From assembly GCF_003286085.1 (NCBI RefSeq), contig NW_020825313.1, positions 3,162,001-3,226,000 on the forward strand: a stretch of DNA of 64,000 nucleotides. Reading direction: 5' to 3'. This document shows, piece after piece, positions 45,101-54,865 of the stretch. Positions within the stretch are counted from its first letter, which is position 1; each line of letters begins with the position of its first letter. The notes beneath the pieces are model-generated. The model saw nothing but the letters and a program-made list of their open reading frames with translations, was not told the origin of the DNA and made no database searches. Source of the DNA: Drosophila persimilis (lineage: Eukaryota; Arthropoda; Insecta; Diptera; Drosophilidae). The translations under genes were made by a program, and so were the position numbers.

Positions 45101-45710
45101 CCTCGAACTCGGCTACTGTGGCGAAGTGCCGCAGATCTCTTCACGAGATGGCTCAGCAATTTGCTATCAGCCTTATATGGGTCCCGGGTCACCGGGATAT
45201 CGAGGGCAACTGCATAGCGGACGAGCTGGCCAGATCTGGCACTACAACCCCCCTCTCCAAGATAAGGAGGATATTTGTATGCCTATGGCCACCTGCAAGC
45301 TCATCATAAAAGAGCAGTACACGCGACTGATAGACAACAAGTGGCAAATAGGGCCACGTTGTCGCACAGCTCGGCAAACATGGCCGACCATAGATAAGAA
45401 GCGCACCTCAGAGCTCTGCAAACTAGGCAGGGAAAGGTGCAGCGCAGTCATACGTTCCCTCACAGGACACTGGCTAGTAGGCACCCATGCAAACAGGCTG
45501 GATGCCCCATACAATGATTTCTGCCGCAGCTGCAGAGACGAGGACGAGGAGGAAACAGTGGAACCCCTGTTCTGTTCCTGTCCAGCTCTCAGCAGAAGGA
45601 GGCTGCATCACTTGGGCTCTGCCTTTCTGAACGACATCTCGGAGATGTCCACGCTGTGTCCCAGAAAGATCGTCAACTTTATAAGGGCATCTGGATGGGA
45701 CAACTGTTGA
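42056..45710 (+). pseudogene. LOA LINE ORF2 (endonuclease, RT, RNase H)
   Basis: This overlaps ORF1 by about 110 bp in another frame. Endonuclease blocks are 42056-42403 and 42428-42757, RT 42939-44606 (YADDVAI active site), and RNase H 44620-45309 (TDGSK, AEVTAI, YSDSQ, IADELA, all in one frame here). The C-terminal part with the Cys knuckle is 45126-45710, after a one-base loss at about 45252. Stops at 42403 and 42757 (the latter in place of the Ser of the SDHRY motif) are shared with the other copy. The RT thumb is shifted around 44360-44610. It is not autonomous. Confidence 0.85.
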
Positions 45711-45831
45711 CATGAAGTCTCATCTGCAGGGAGGGAATGATCCCAAGCGGTATCACAACGGGCCGAAACCGGCCTAAGTGTGCTGGGCTCCGAGCGAGCT
45801 TGGCGGCCGTCTCTACCTAACCTACCTAACC

Positions 45832-45911
45832 TATGTATAGAGCAAGGTATGATTTTAGAAAAAATATCTAGAGTTTTATCATTTAATCAGTCCTGTTGGC
45901 TGAAACCTTAT
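45832..45911 (+). pseudogene. Polymerase tail behind LINE, hybrid unit
   Basis: This is the same 80 bp and the same cut at CCTTAT as at 36173, then filler and the left TIR of unit B. Confidence 0.85.
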
Positions 45912-45915
45912 AAAA

Positions 45916-46894
45916 CTATCGGTGATAATGTGAACTAACTTCGATCTCAATCCTCCTTCTCAACCATGTAAAATCCTCTCAAATCGATCCTTCGCTCATT
46001 TATATTCTCTCTCCTCCCTCTTACTGTCAATGAACCTGTTTTTACGATTGGTCCCGTTTTGTGATTCAAACAACCCTCAAACAGGTAGGTCATCCCTTTG
46101 CAATGAATCTAATGTGATAGTTTAGAGGTATTTTTTAAGTGTTTCCTGAAAAACGATTTCGATTCCCTTGAACCTTTCTACTTTCTCTATAATTTATTTT
46201 CCTCCTTTGTGTACCTAACACTGTCCCATAGCAAAGTGCCTATATAATAACTACTCACAGCTAACAGCTAGTACATAAACTAGTAATCTTTCAACAACGA
46301 TGGATGACCTCGAAATCATTTTTATCGATTCCCAACCGGAATCAACCATAAATCTGGACTCTCAGCCGAGCTCCGTAGACCTGTCCTTGATTTTTGGGAT
46401 TAAGACCCAAACCTATCTCGAGAGCAAACTTGACCTGGTTGAGTGACATTAAATGGGATGATGACGACGATGACCCAAGGAATGCAACGCCTAATAATGA
46501 TAATCCATCATACATTTTCCCGGATGATGACAACATTTTCGATTTAGTAGATGATCAGGATGATGATAAAAGATCTCAACTCCAGGAACTACTTCGGGAC
46601 GAAGATGATGATGACTTAATTGCTGCGGTAAAATTAGCTGAGGCGAAATTTTTATAATACGAATACATATTTATATAATAAGAATATTTTATATATTTTT
46701 CTAAAAATAATATATACATATGTATATAATAAATATAACACATTTAACCAATATTTATTTTAAATGTTTTCTGTTTTACTTTTGATTGGTTGAATTTCAC
46801 TTCCCCTTATTACAAGAGAATCATAGGATTCGTTTGAAACAGGTTTCTTCCAAGTGAGGATTACACAAAAAGAATAAGTGGATTTCAGGTAGAA
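45916..46894 (+). repeat. Polinton left TIR, unit B
   Basis: 979 bp, inverse to 60347-61300. It contains an AT-rich stretch with ACATATGTATATAATAAATATAA after the TIR gene. Confidence 0.88.
46300..46657 (+). pseudogene. TIR acidic protein, frameshifted (unit B left)
   Basis: This carries the same single-A insertion as the hybrid unit. The first 40 or so codons and the acidic C-terminal half are in different frames. The opposite TIR holds an intact version. Confidence 0.8.
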
Positions 46895-47104
46895 ACCTTT
46901 CCCTCATATTATTAGATTGACCCAGTAGGAATCGTTTGAAACAGGTTTGTGAGCAGGTACTGTTGTTTTGGATATAAAAGATTAAGAAGGTGTTTGGCGG
47001 GGCCTAAAAAGATACCATTTAAAAAGGAAACCCTTAGTCCTGTTTCAATAGTGAAAGTGGTTAGTTCGATACAAAAAAAAAAAAATAAATAAATAAAACT
47101 TAAA

Positions 47105-47449
47105 ATGGCATCAAAAGTTCAGTGCAACATGTGTGATAAGTCCGTTGACTTTTCAGAGTTTCAATCTCATTATGAGAGATGCTCTGATTTGCGTAATAAT
47201 GTGGAGTGTGACCTTTGCTCTAAGTCCATCGACTTAATAGAGTTTGATAGTCATTATGAAGCATGCTTGGGACCTAGGAATGCTTTTGAGATTCTTATGA
47301 GCAAAGGATCTAATTCAAGTGATCTTCAAGGTCCTTCAACGTCAGGAGCTTCAAAACGGCCCCGATTGGATACTCCGATGGACCTAAGGATTATTGACTG
47401 TTCAATTTCGGTGAAAGTTACCCTTCGTCTATGGAAAGACGCCATATGA
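47105..47449 (+). pseudogene. Polymerase zinc fingers, unit B
   Basis: Two C2HC fingers are intact and the third is lost by the same one-base deletion (about 47408) as in the hybrid unit. A poly(A)-like AAATAAATAAATAAAA leader precedes the ATG. Confidence 0.8.
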
Positions 47450-50400
47450 TGTCGGACAAACATAAGAATGCAAGAGCAGCTCAACTAGAGGAAAATGAAA
47501 ACGTTATTTTAATTTCAACGGAGTCGCGATTTCCTTTAAAATCATATCGTGTTCACTCAAATAAAAGTGAACAGATTGATTTAAAAGAGTTTTTTCATGA
47601 TTGCAAAAATGATATTATCAATTTATTGCGTCACTGCATGAGTGAGTACAGATCCATAAAATACAATTTAAAAGTATATGGATTATACGTTAAAAACACT
47701 GATGATGAAAGCTTAACAGAAACAATGAAGCATTTCATTACTCCATACAAACCAATATATGAAAACGAGCTGATTGATGATCATCTAAATGATACCATAG
47801 AAAATTTGATAACTCTCAGCAGTGAATTCCAGGAGAAGGATTCAGGTTGGGCAATAAAGTGTTTTAAATATTTTGAACTTACCATGATAAAACTAGAGCA
47901 TATCGCTGCAAACAGGTTTATCCAAGCTCCCAAAAAAATTAAGTCACGAAATGCACTCATAAATGTTAAAAATGACGATGATTTTTGTTTCAAGTGGTGT
48001 GTTTTAGCATCATTAGCCTATGGAACACACCTTAAAACTATATATCAAACAGCAGCATTAAAAAAAATTTCCCGAGATAAGTTAACAATACCATCATCCT
48101 ATCGATGCGGAAACATACGGCAAGACATCATTTATTATGAAGGAGTAAGATTAAATTTTTCCGGAATTGAGTTTCCAATAACAAGCAAAGGAATTAAGCG
48201 ATTCGAATCAGCAAATGAGGATTTTAGCATCAATGTTTATGAAGTCGATGAGAATGGAAAAAACGTTGTGGGACCCACAGTGAGGACTAAGAAAATTCGG
48301 ACTCACCACATAAACTTGCTTGGAATTAATAGTGATAATATGCAAATGATGCATTATGCATATATAACGTGCATGAGAAAATTATGTTATTCACAACATA
48401 GTAAATCCCATAATACTGCATATTTTTGCGAGAACTGCTTGCAATTTTATAGTACAACAAATACTATACATGACACTAAAGAGTGTGGAAAAGTTGCTGC
48501 TTTGTATCCTGAACCTAATACCAAAACTGTATTCAAAAGTTTTTCTAAAAAACTATCTCCACCAGTAGTAATTTATGCTGACATCGAAGCAGTTTTGGAA
48601 AATAAATCGATATAAATCTTAATGATCCATCAAAATCATCAACTACTATGGCACAGAGGCATACAGCATGTGCAGCATCATTTTATATTGTACATAAATA
48701 CAATGAACATCTAAATGAGATGTGGACATACGAAGGTAAATATTTTAACATTCCAGCAAAGGCAATAAACTCATAAACATTATGATTTCGTTATTTCAGG
48801 ACCTATAAAAAACCAATCTACCAGTTTAACATTTGGGATGAGGATTACCAGGAACACGGTGTTTGCTATGCCTGCGAGAAACAAATTTCTGATGATGATC
48901 GAGAAAAATTCTTTGATCAGTTTACAGGACAATATGTAGGTCCTATTCATAAGCTGTGTAAACAGACATTTAGATTAAGCGATCCCTTTTTCCCGGTAGT
49001 TTTTCATAACTTGTCTCGTTATGATATACATTTATTTGTTACATCAATATAAGATGAAGTAAGACCCATTCCTTGCAATAAAGAGTTATATATTGCGTTA
49101 ACTCAAATTTGTAAGCTCGATGAATCTTATCTTCATCAATATAAAATTAGATATATAGATTCAAATAGATTTTTAAATTCAAGCTTAGAAAAACTCGCTA
49201 GTTATATGAACATAGCGAATTTTAAAATTTTGAAAACTAAATATCAAGGTGAAAAATTTGATATGCTACGACGAAAGCGAGTATTTCCCTATGATTATTT
49301 GGATAGTTTTGAAAAATTTGATGAATCCCTGCTTCCTTCGCGAGATAATTTTTATAATTCACTGAATGATGACGAATGTAGTGTTGAAGACTACAACTTT
49401 GCTCAGAAGGTTTTAATTTAATTTAAATCTATTTGCATTTAATTGCAAATCTATTAGAGATTATTTAAAATTATATTTGGAAAGCGATGTTTTAATTCTT
49501 GCTGATGTATTTGAGAATTTTAGGAGTCTTTGTTCCCGAGTGTACAGGTTAGACCCCATTAATTATGTTACTGCTCCTTCAGTTTCATGGGATGCAATGT
49601 TAAAATACACAAGGGTAGAATTAGAACTTGTTAGTGATCCTGACATTTATAATTTTTTAAAAACTGCTGTTCGTGGAGGGTTGTCCCAATGTACTCAACG
49701 GATTGCAACAGCAAATAACAAATATTTAAATAATAAATTTAAGCCTACCGAACCCATAAATTTCCTTTCATATATTGACGCCAACAACTTATATGGATGG
49801 GCTATGAGTCAACCCCTTCCATTTTCTAATTTTAAATTTCTAAGAAACGATGAAATTTCATCTTTCAACGTTCTTAGCATATCGGCATCTAGTGATGTTG
49901 GATATATTTTAGAAGTAGATATGCGATATCCTGATGATATTCATAATAAGCATAATAGTTTACCTTTTTGCCCCGAAAATAAGATTGCACCAGGAGCAAA
50001 GCAGACAAAACTAATAGCTGACTTAACTGATAAAAAGAACTATATAATCCATTTGAAGCAGCTGCAGTTATGTATAGAGCAAGGTATGATTTTAGAAAAA
50101 ATATCTAGAGTTTTATCATTTAATCAGTCCTGTTGGCTGAAACCTTATATTGACCTCAATACATCTCTTAGAAAATTAGCTAGCAATGACTTTGAGATAA
50201 ACTTTTACAAATTAATGGTTAATGCCGTTTACGGCAAAACAATGGAGAATGTAGAAAAACGTCGTGAGGTTGCATTAGTTAAGCATTATGATTCAAGACA
50301 AAACTCAGCAGGGTTTAGACAACGCATAGCAAGACATAATTTCCACAGTGTTGAAATCTTTGGAGATAATTTGGCTGCCATTGAATCAACTAAGTCCCGA

Positions 50401-51024
50401 TTTTTTTATGATAAGCCCATATACATTGGAGTTAGTGTATTAGAACTTTCAAAATGGTTAATGTATGACTATTTCTATAATTTTCATTCTGTAAAATGTC
50501 CATCATCAAAAATACTCTATATGGATACAGATTCATTTATTATATCATCAGAAGAAGATTTTTATGATTTAATTAAATTCAATCCTAATCGCTTTGATAC
50601 ATCCAATTACCTAGCCGCAAACAGATTCGGTATCAATCTCGCTAATAACAAAGAGCTTGGATTAATGAAAGACGAAAATGCAGGAAAAATAATGACGTCG
50701 TTTGCAGGATTAAAAGCGAAAGCATACTCATATTTAATTGCTAAAGATGATAACACTGACTATAACGTAAAAATGGTTAAAGGCGTAAAAAAGTCAGTAG
50801 TGAAACGATTAACTCATACTCATTATATTGAATGCATTAAACATAAAAAAGTTATTAGAAGTAGAGGTCATAAAATGTATACTGAAATTGTAAATAAGAT
50901 AAGTCTAAATTATAAGGATGACAAAAGATTTATATTACCTGATAATATTTCAACATTAGCTCATAATCACTATGAAATTAAAAATATTTTAGGTGCTAGT
51001 AATAATACACAAAATATGGTATAA
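47431..51024 (+). pseudogene. Protein-primed DNA polymerase B, unit B
   Basis: This replicates the Polinton using a terminal protein as primer. Frame 47431-48615 holds the N-terminal domain, a Cys-rich stretch (AYFCENCLQFYSTTN) and exonuclease motif I (YADIEAVL). 48801-49051 holds motif II (FHNLSRYDIHLF). 49206-49421 follows. 49477-51024 (515 residues) holds the palm, with SYIDANNLYGWAM at about 98-110, KLMVNAVYGKT at 245-255 and the catalytic YMDTDS at 348-353, plus the thumb. Breaks are at 48615 (shift), 48776-48790 (two stops), 49050 (TAA) and 49421-49477 (shift). The catalytic palm is intact in sequence and has no LINE, unlike the other two units. Confidence 0.9.
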
Positions 51025-51139
51025 GTAAATTTAACATTATATTATTATTATTTTTTAATTTGTGTATAATTAAAACTATATTTCAATGTAAAAAATACAC
51101 AAAAATAAATTAAATCTGATAAATATTTTGCGTGCTTAA

Positions 51140-52063
51140 TTATTTTAATATACTCTTTTTATCTATCCATGAATTGTGTGTTTCATCGAAACCTAACCAT
51201 TTAACAAAAACTTGTTCTTTTTTCCTTCTGAGTATTTTTTCCACTAAGAAAGCATTTTCATCTTTAACTTTTTGGAGTTCTTGATCATAAAATGAGCCTT
51301 TGATCATTTCCCCCTTATAGTCCTCCAGTTCATATGTTACAGGATTAGTAGACTTTACTTTTTAAATTTTAAAAACTTCGGTTGTCCAGTTTGGATCATA
51401 GCCCTTTGTAAAAATACCTTTATATTTACTTATTCCAACAGGATCACCAATGGAAAACTTGTGTTTAGGAAATACCTTACAAATATTATAAGCTGTTTTC
51501 AAAATAAACTCTTCATTTTGTTTGTTTACATCTATAGGCTTCATTTTTATAGTACGGTGATATGAATTATTATAATATTTTAGTAAGTCATGCAAGGTAT
51601 AAATCCACGTATGATTAACCTGCATACTAAAGATTTTCCACATACGATTTTTTAATGTTCTATTAAAACGTTCACAAATAGATGCCTTAAGGTGTGTATA
51701 TGTATGGTAATGGTTAATGTTATTCTTTTTCATTAACTCTCCGAAGGCTACATTAAAAAACTCATTTCCTTGATCAGATTGAATATTTTTAGGTTTATGT
51801 TTAGATATTTTTAATATTTTCTTCAATGCTGATAAAACATCTAAAGCTGTTTTAGACTTAACAGGAACTGCATATGCATACTTCGAGAACGTGTTAATTA
51901 CTGTCAGCAAGTACCTATATCCTTTGTTTCCCTTATAAAAGGGTTTCATTTCAACTAAATCGATTTGCCACGTGTCATTAATTCCCTTTTGTACGAATTT
52001 ACGACGAATAAAATTTCTTCTAGCTGGCTTATGTATTTCATTAACAACTTGTTGCTTACTCAT
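51140..52063 (-). pseudogene. Polinton integrase with chromodomain, one in-frame stop
   Basis: A retroviral-type (rve) integrase. D35 in WQIDLVEM, D97 in IQSDQGNEF and E131 in ICERFNRT form the DDE site. The open frame stops at TAA 51362-51364 after residue 233. The same frame stays open beyond it for about 73 codons and encodes a chromodomain (FLVEKILRRKKEQVFVKWLG, then NSWIDKKSI), ending at TAA 51140-51142. In Polintons the chromodomain is part of the integrase and is thought to direct it to chromatin. The stop is thus a single nonsense change or a readthrough site. It is transcribed against the polymerase, tail to tail with it. Confidence 0.88.
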
Positions 52064-52511
52064 TTTTAATATAATTTTTATTTTCTATTGTTATGTTGGG
52101 ATGATTGCTTATTTAAAAGTGTTTGCTTATACTCAAGAACATCGCGTTTTATTTGTTTACACATTTTTTTGGAAATTTCCAAGCATAAACGGGTTAAATC
52201 TATTTGCACATTTCTATCATAAGTACCGTCTAAATCAGCTAGTTGAACATCAAATTTTTGTAAGGCTGCACACTTAGGAAAAATATTATTATAGTAGAGG
52301 TATATGATTTGTTGCTTAAGTAAAAATGTGGTAAAAAGTGTCTAATCTTAAAAACGATCTTCAGGACTCACTATCAAATTCAATTTTATTTCCAAACTGA
52401 TTTATTATAAACACATACTGCTTATCTGATTTTCGAAATCTAAAATTGCACTTAATTGTGGGCAATAATGGATGGTTTATAATTGTATCAGGCATCAAAA
52501 AATCATACTAA
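52064..52511. other. Polinton intergenic segment, no clear gene
   Basis: AT-rich, with only short chance frames on either strand. It may hold the worn 3' part of the minus-strand gene that ends at 52512. Confidence 0.35.
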
Positions 52512-52745
52512 TCAAGTTTCAATTGGATATACTCCTTGTATGAATTGCATCCATTCATCTTTATCTAAACCGACGAAATTGTTTTTGCTTTGCTGCATCC
52601 ATATCATTGGAGTGAATTTTCTTGTAGTTGAAAAAACGCATTTAAGTTTTAAATTATTTACTACATAATATTCGAGACCGAAAATGACTTCGTGATCCTG
52701 CTTCTTTCTAGTGGACCTAATTCTTTTTGATTGAAGCGTGTCCAT
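52512..52745 (-). CDS. Small Polinton ORF, unknown function
   Basis: 77 residues with a basic start (QSKRIRSTRKK), then VIFGLEYYVVNNLKLKC and a mixed region with KFTPMIWMQ. No known domain is seen. The pattern around FGLEYYVVN resembles CIGFEYKING in the ORF at 59245-59567, so the two may be a diverged gene pair. It is divergent from the gene at 52854, sharing a 108-bp spacer. The length may be cut by the TGA at 52512, as other small Polinton proteins are longer. Confidence 0.5.
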   Translation of the reverse strand: MDTLQSKRIRSTRKKQDHEVIFGLEYYVVNNLKLKCVFSTTRKFTPMIWMQQSKNNFVGLDKDEWMQFIQGVYPIET

Positions 52746-52794
52746 TTGGGTTGAATGCTTTTGTTAAACTAAGAACTCTTACTGACTTGGGCTG

Positions 52795-52831
52795 TATATA
52801 AAGGAGAAAGGCATCAACGACTCAATCAGTT
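52795..52831 (+). promoter_or_regulatory. Core promoter: TATA box and initiator
   Basis: TATATAAAG starts at 52795 and TCAGTT, a perfect match to the insect initiator TCAKTY, is at 52826-52831. The A at 52828 would be +1, placing the TATA at -33. The first ATG (52854) is 26 bp downstream. Confidence 0.7.
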
Positions 52832-52853
52832 TCTTAAAAAATCTCAAACCAAC

Positions 52854-53364
52854 ATGAACACAATCGACAGGAATTCAAGCGTTATAGTTGATATTCAATA
52901 TCTCTTTGGAAATAATAAGCAACTTTTTATTAAGGAGATGTCGTTTATGCAAACCGGAACAGTAACACCAAACTTCTTTCATTTCAAACCTCCATATCAT
53001 CTCAATGGATTGGATAATGAAATGATTAAACAACAAAATATTAATCGTCAAACCATAAATGGAGTGGAATGGTCAGATGGTGAAATATCATATTTAAGTT
53101 TAGGTGAAATACTTTCACCATACTTTCACCGTCATTGTACGTGGTGAAATTAAAAAAAAAAAGTTTTTATCTAAGTATTTAACAAATAATATTATTGATA
53201 TCGATATAGGAAAACGTCTCACATTTTATCCAAATTTTTTTACAAACTGTAGAATCCACAAAAAAATTCCTCTTAGCTGTGCTCTAAATAATTTATTTAA
53301 GCTATTTGTTATCTTGGAAAATTCTAACTACGCTATCTACTGTAATGGTGACTCATATGTTTAG
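52854..53364 (+). pseudogene. Polinton ORF of unknown function, frameshifted
   Basis: The first part (52854-53147) contains DIQYLFGNNKQLFIKEMSFM and the pattern PNFFHFKPPYHLNGLDNEM. The second (53104-53364) continues the same protein in the next frame (DIDIGKRLTFYPNFFTNCRIH, then an NSNYAIYCNGDS end). The shift is in a repeated ATACTTTCACCATACTTTCACC, where a small duplication seems to have occurred. It has its own promoter. About 165 residues if whole. I do not recognise a function; similar ORFs are common beside Polinton integrase genes. Confidence 0.6.
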
Positions 53365-53408
53365 ATTTTCAGTTTATATTAAGCACTTGTAGTAACTAGT
53401 TGTTTAAA

Positions 53409-53519
53409 ATGGATTCATTTAAGCGTTTGTTTGAAAAGGATCCGCACAAAAGCGGATACACACAAGTTGTTTATTGCAATTATTGCGGATCTGATAATCA
53501 CTTAGAAAAAAACTGTTAG
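53409..53519 (+). CDS. 36-residue CCHC zinc-knuckle microprotein
   Basis: ATG at 53409 to TAG at 53517-53519. The second half is CNYCGSDNHLEKNC, an exact CX2CX4HX4C zinc knuckle, preceded by a basic/acidic helix (MDSFKRLFEKDPHK). Such knuckles bind single-stranded nucleic acid in Gag proteins. It lies 41 bp before the ATPase start, so it may be part of the same transcript. It is too short to be certain, but a perfect knuckle with a good start and stop is unlikely by chance. Confidence 0.55.
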   Translation: MDSFKRLFEKDPHKSGYTQVVYCNYCGSDNHLEKNC

Positions 53520-53560
53520 AAAACATTTATAAAATATTAATAAATAAAACATAACCAAAA

Positions 53561-54239
53561 ATGTTTAAGCAATTTATACATCCTTTTACAATGCCTTTTT
53601 GCGGACCTTCAGGATCTGGTAAGACAACGTTTTTAGAAAATTTAATAAACAAAAGGAATGATTTGCTGAGCAATTCAATTAATTTGGTGTTATAGAGAGG
53701 TGCATGCTTAACCAAATTTTAATACCATCGAATACTAAAAAGCAGTTCCCGAAAAAATTGAAAATTAAAATCATGAGCCTATTCTTTTCATACTAGATGA
53801 CTTAATGATTGGTGCATTTAATAAAAATGTCTGTGAGCTATTTACAAAAGGATCACACCACAGGAATTTATCCGTAATAGTAGTCATACAAAATATATTT
53901 GATAAATCATCACATACTCGAGATATTTCACTAAACACAAAATACATCGTTGCGTTCAAAAATCCTAGAGATAAGCTTCAATTTCAATGCTTAGCAAGAC
54001 AAATTTATCCTGAAAATTCTCAGGAGCTCTTCAGAATATACAAAGAGGTGACAGATGAACCACATGGTTATTTACTTATTGATCTTACTCAGGGAATAAA
54101 TGATCTACTTAGATTTCGTACACATATTTTTAATTCTGAGTATACAGTTTGCTTTTCAGATGAAAATGGTTTACAAAATGAATCTAAATCGACTGAAAGC
54201 GAACAAACATTTATTGTATGTGCTCAAAAGGGCAAATAA
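53561..54239 (+). pseudogene. Genome-packaging ATPase (FtsK/HerA, A32-like), broken
   Basis: This would pump DNA into capsids. 53561-53695 encodes PFCGPSGSGKTTF, a clear Walker A at residues 15-22, then hits TAG. 53760-54239 in another frame encodes ILFILDDLM (Walker B) followed by VIVVIQNIF and the rest to residue 144 of that piece. Between 53695 and 53770 stops occur in all frames and some sequence seems lost. A complete enzyme would be about 220-240 residues. Confidence 0.85.
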
Positions 54240-54510
54240 TAAACTTCGAAATGCAATTATAAGTAATTGTGACATTGAGTTAGTAAAAGCGTTAGTGGAG
54301 ATAGTGTTGAATACTCTACGAGGAAATCATAAGATAAAAAAGAAACTATATGCTCTAAAAAAGTATAAACATGCATTCCGTCTTATTTCATGTCCAAAAC
54401 GGTCAATAAATTCTAAGAGAAAAGTTCTCATCCAAAAAGGAGGATTTTTACCTGTTTTAATAAGTTCATTGCTTTCGGGGATTTCTGGAAAAATATTGAA
54501 CAATGCTTAA
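54178..54510 (+). CDS. Basic pX-like virion core protein
   Basis: 110 residues. A helical part (LRNAIISNCDIELVKALVEIVLNT) is followed by a lysine/arginine-rich centre (KIKKKLYALKKYKHAF) and then QKGGFLPVLISSLLSGISGK, a double glycine leading into a hydrophobic tail. Gly-Gly sites before a hydrophobic segment occur in the pX/mu precursor of adenoviruses and in related proteins of adintoviruses, where the viral protease cuts. Small basic proteins of this kind condense packaged DNA. The start at 54178 avoids most of the overlap with the ATPase, but upstream in-frame ATGs at 54160 and 54100 exist. The assignment is by motif only. Confidence 0.55.
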   Translation: MNLNRLKANKHLLYVLKRANNKLRNAIISNCDIELVKALVEIVLNTLRGNHKIKKKLYALKKYKHAFRLISCPKRSINSKRKVLIQKGGFLPVLISSLLSGISGKILNNA

Positions 54511-54796
54511 AAATAAGCATCAATTAAACAAAGTTATTTTAATGCATCTGAAACCATACCAAAAATTGGTAAATAATGCCCAGAAAAACGATTTAATAAA
54601 TATAACGTTTTTGCCTATTTTAAATGATAAAAAAAAACTAGTGACTTTAATAAATGGATTAAAATACGTCAAGAATTGTTTTACTATCAAAATAAAAAAA
54701 GAAATGAGACAATGGATATACGAACTACGCAGAACAAACCACTTTCACCACCTCAAAGCATTGGAATACAAACACAAGACGAGTCAGTTTTGTTAG
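54503..54796 (+). CDS. Polinton ORF, unknown; cut short by DINE
   Basis: 97 residues beginning MLKNKHQLNKVILMHLKPYQ. It overlaps the end of the pX-like gene by 8 bp. A KVIL..L..Y..L start is usual for an uncharacterised gene found before the capsid genes of animal Polintons. An alternative short frame, 54712-54855 (47 residues), also ends just before the insertion, so the original gene may have run on through both, with a shift, to the other side of the DINE. Confidence 0.4.
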   Translation: MLKNKHQLNKVILMHLKPYQKLVNNAQKNDLINITFLPILNDKKKLVTLINGLKYVKNCFTIKIKKEMRQWIYELRRTNHFHHLKALEYKHKTSQFC

Positions 54797-54865
54797 ATGT
54801 AAAACCTAACACTTCTATTCTTAACAATACAAATAATGGGTCCAAAAAATTATGAAGATTTTCTG

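Larger units (their letters stand above)
40336..45831 (+). mobile_element. LOA-group LINE, near full length (5,496 bp)
   Basis: The target duplication is TATGT (40331-40335, 45832-45836). The 5' UTR is 40336-40797, GC-rich and structured; then ORF1, overlapping ORF2, and a 120-bp 3' UTR ending CTACCTAACCTACCTAACC. Three features place it in the LOA group (LOA, Bilbo, Baggins types): RNase H after the RT, the DUF4780-like Gag and the endonuclease start. Confidence 0.88.
36174..45911 (+). mobile_element. Polinton hybrid unit (left B-like, right A-like)
   Basis: This 9,738-bp unit has the same layout as unit A. In its left part it shares with unit B, against A, the extra A in the TIR gene (36688 region), loss of TAGAGGTTGTAA after the TIR, loss of G at about 37670 and GAGGAAAATG at 37750. 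Near its right end it shares with A, against B, GGAGGAAATC (40255), CAGCTACAG and the LINE. The switch is between about 37,760 and 40,255. Confidence 0.85.

Noticed and set aside
48736-48799. 64-nt intron-like segment (GTAAAT ... TTATTTCAG) in the polymerase, present in all three units
   Set aside because: Length and ends suit a fly intron, but removing it puts the following exonuclease-II block in the wrong frame, whereas the unspliced frame agrees on both sides. Worn coding sequence with stops is the better reading, though a second frameshift could hide a true intron.
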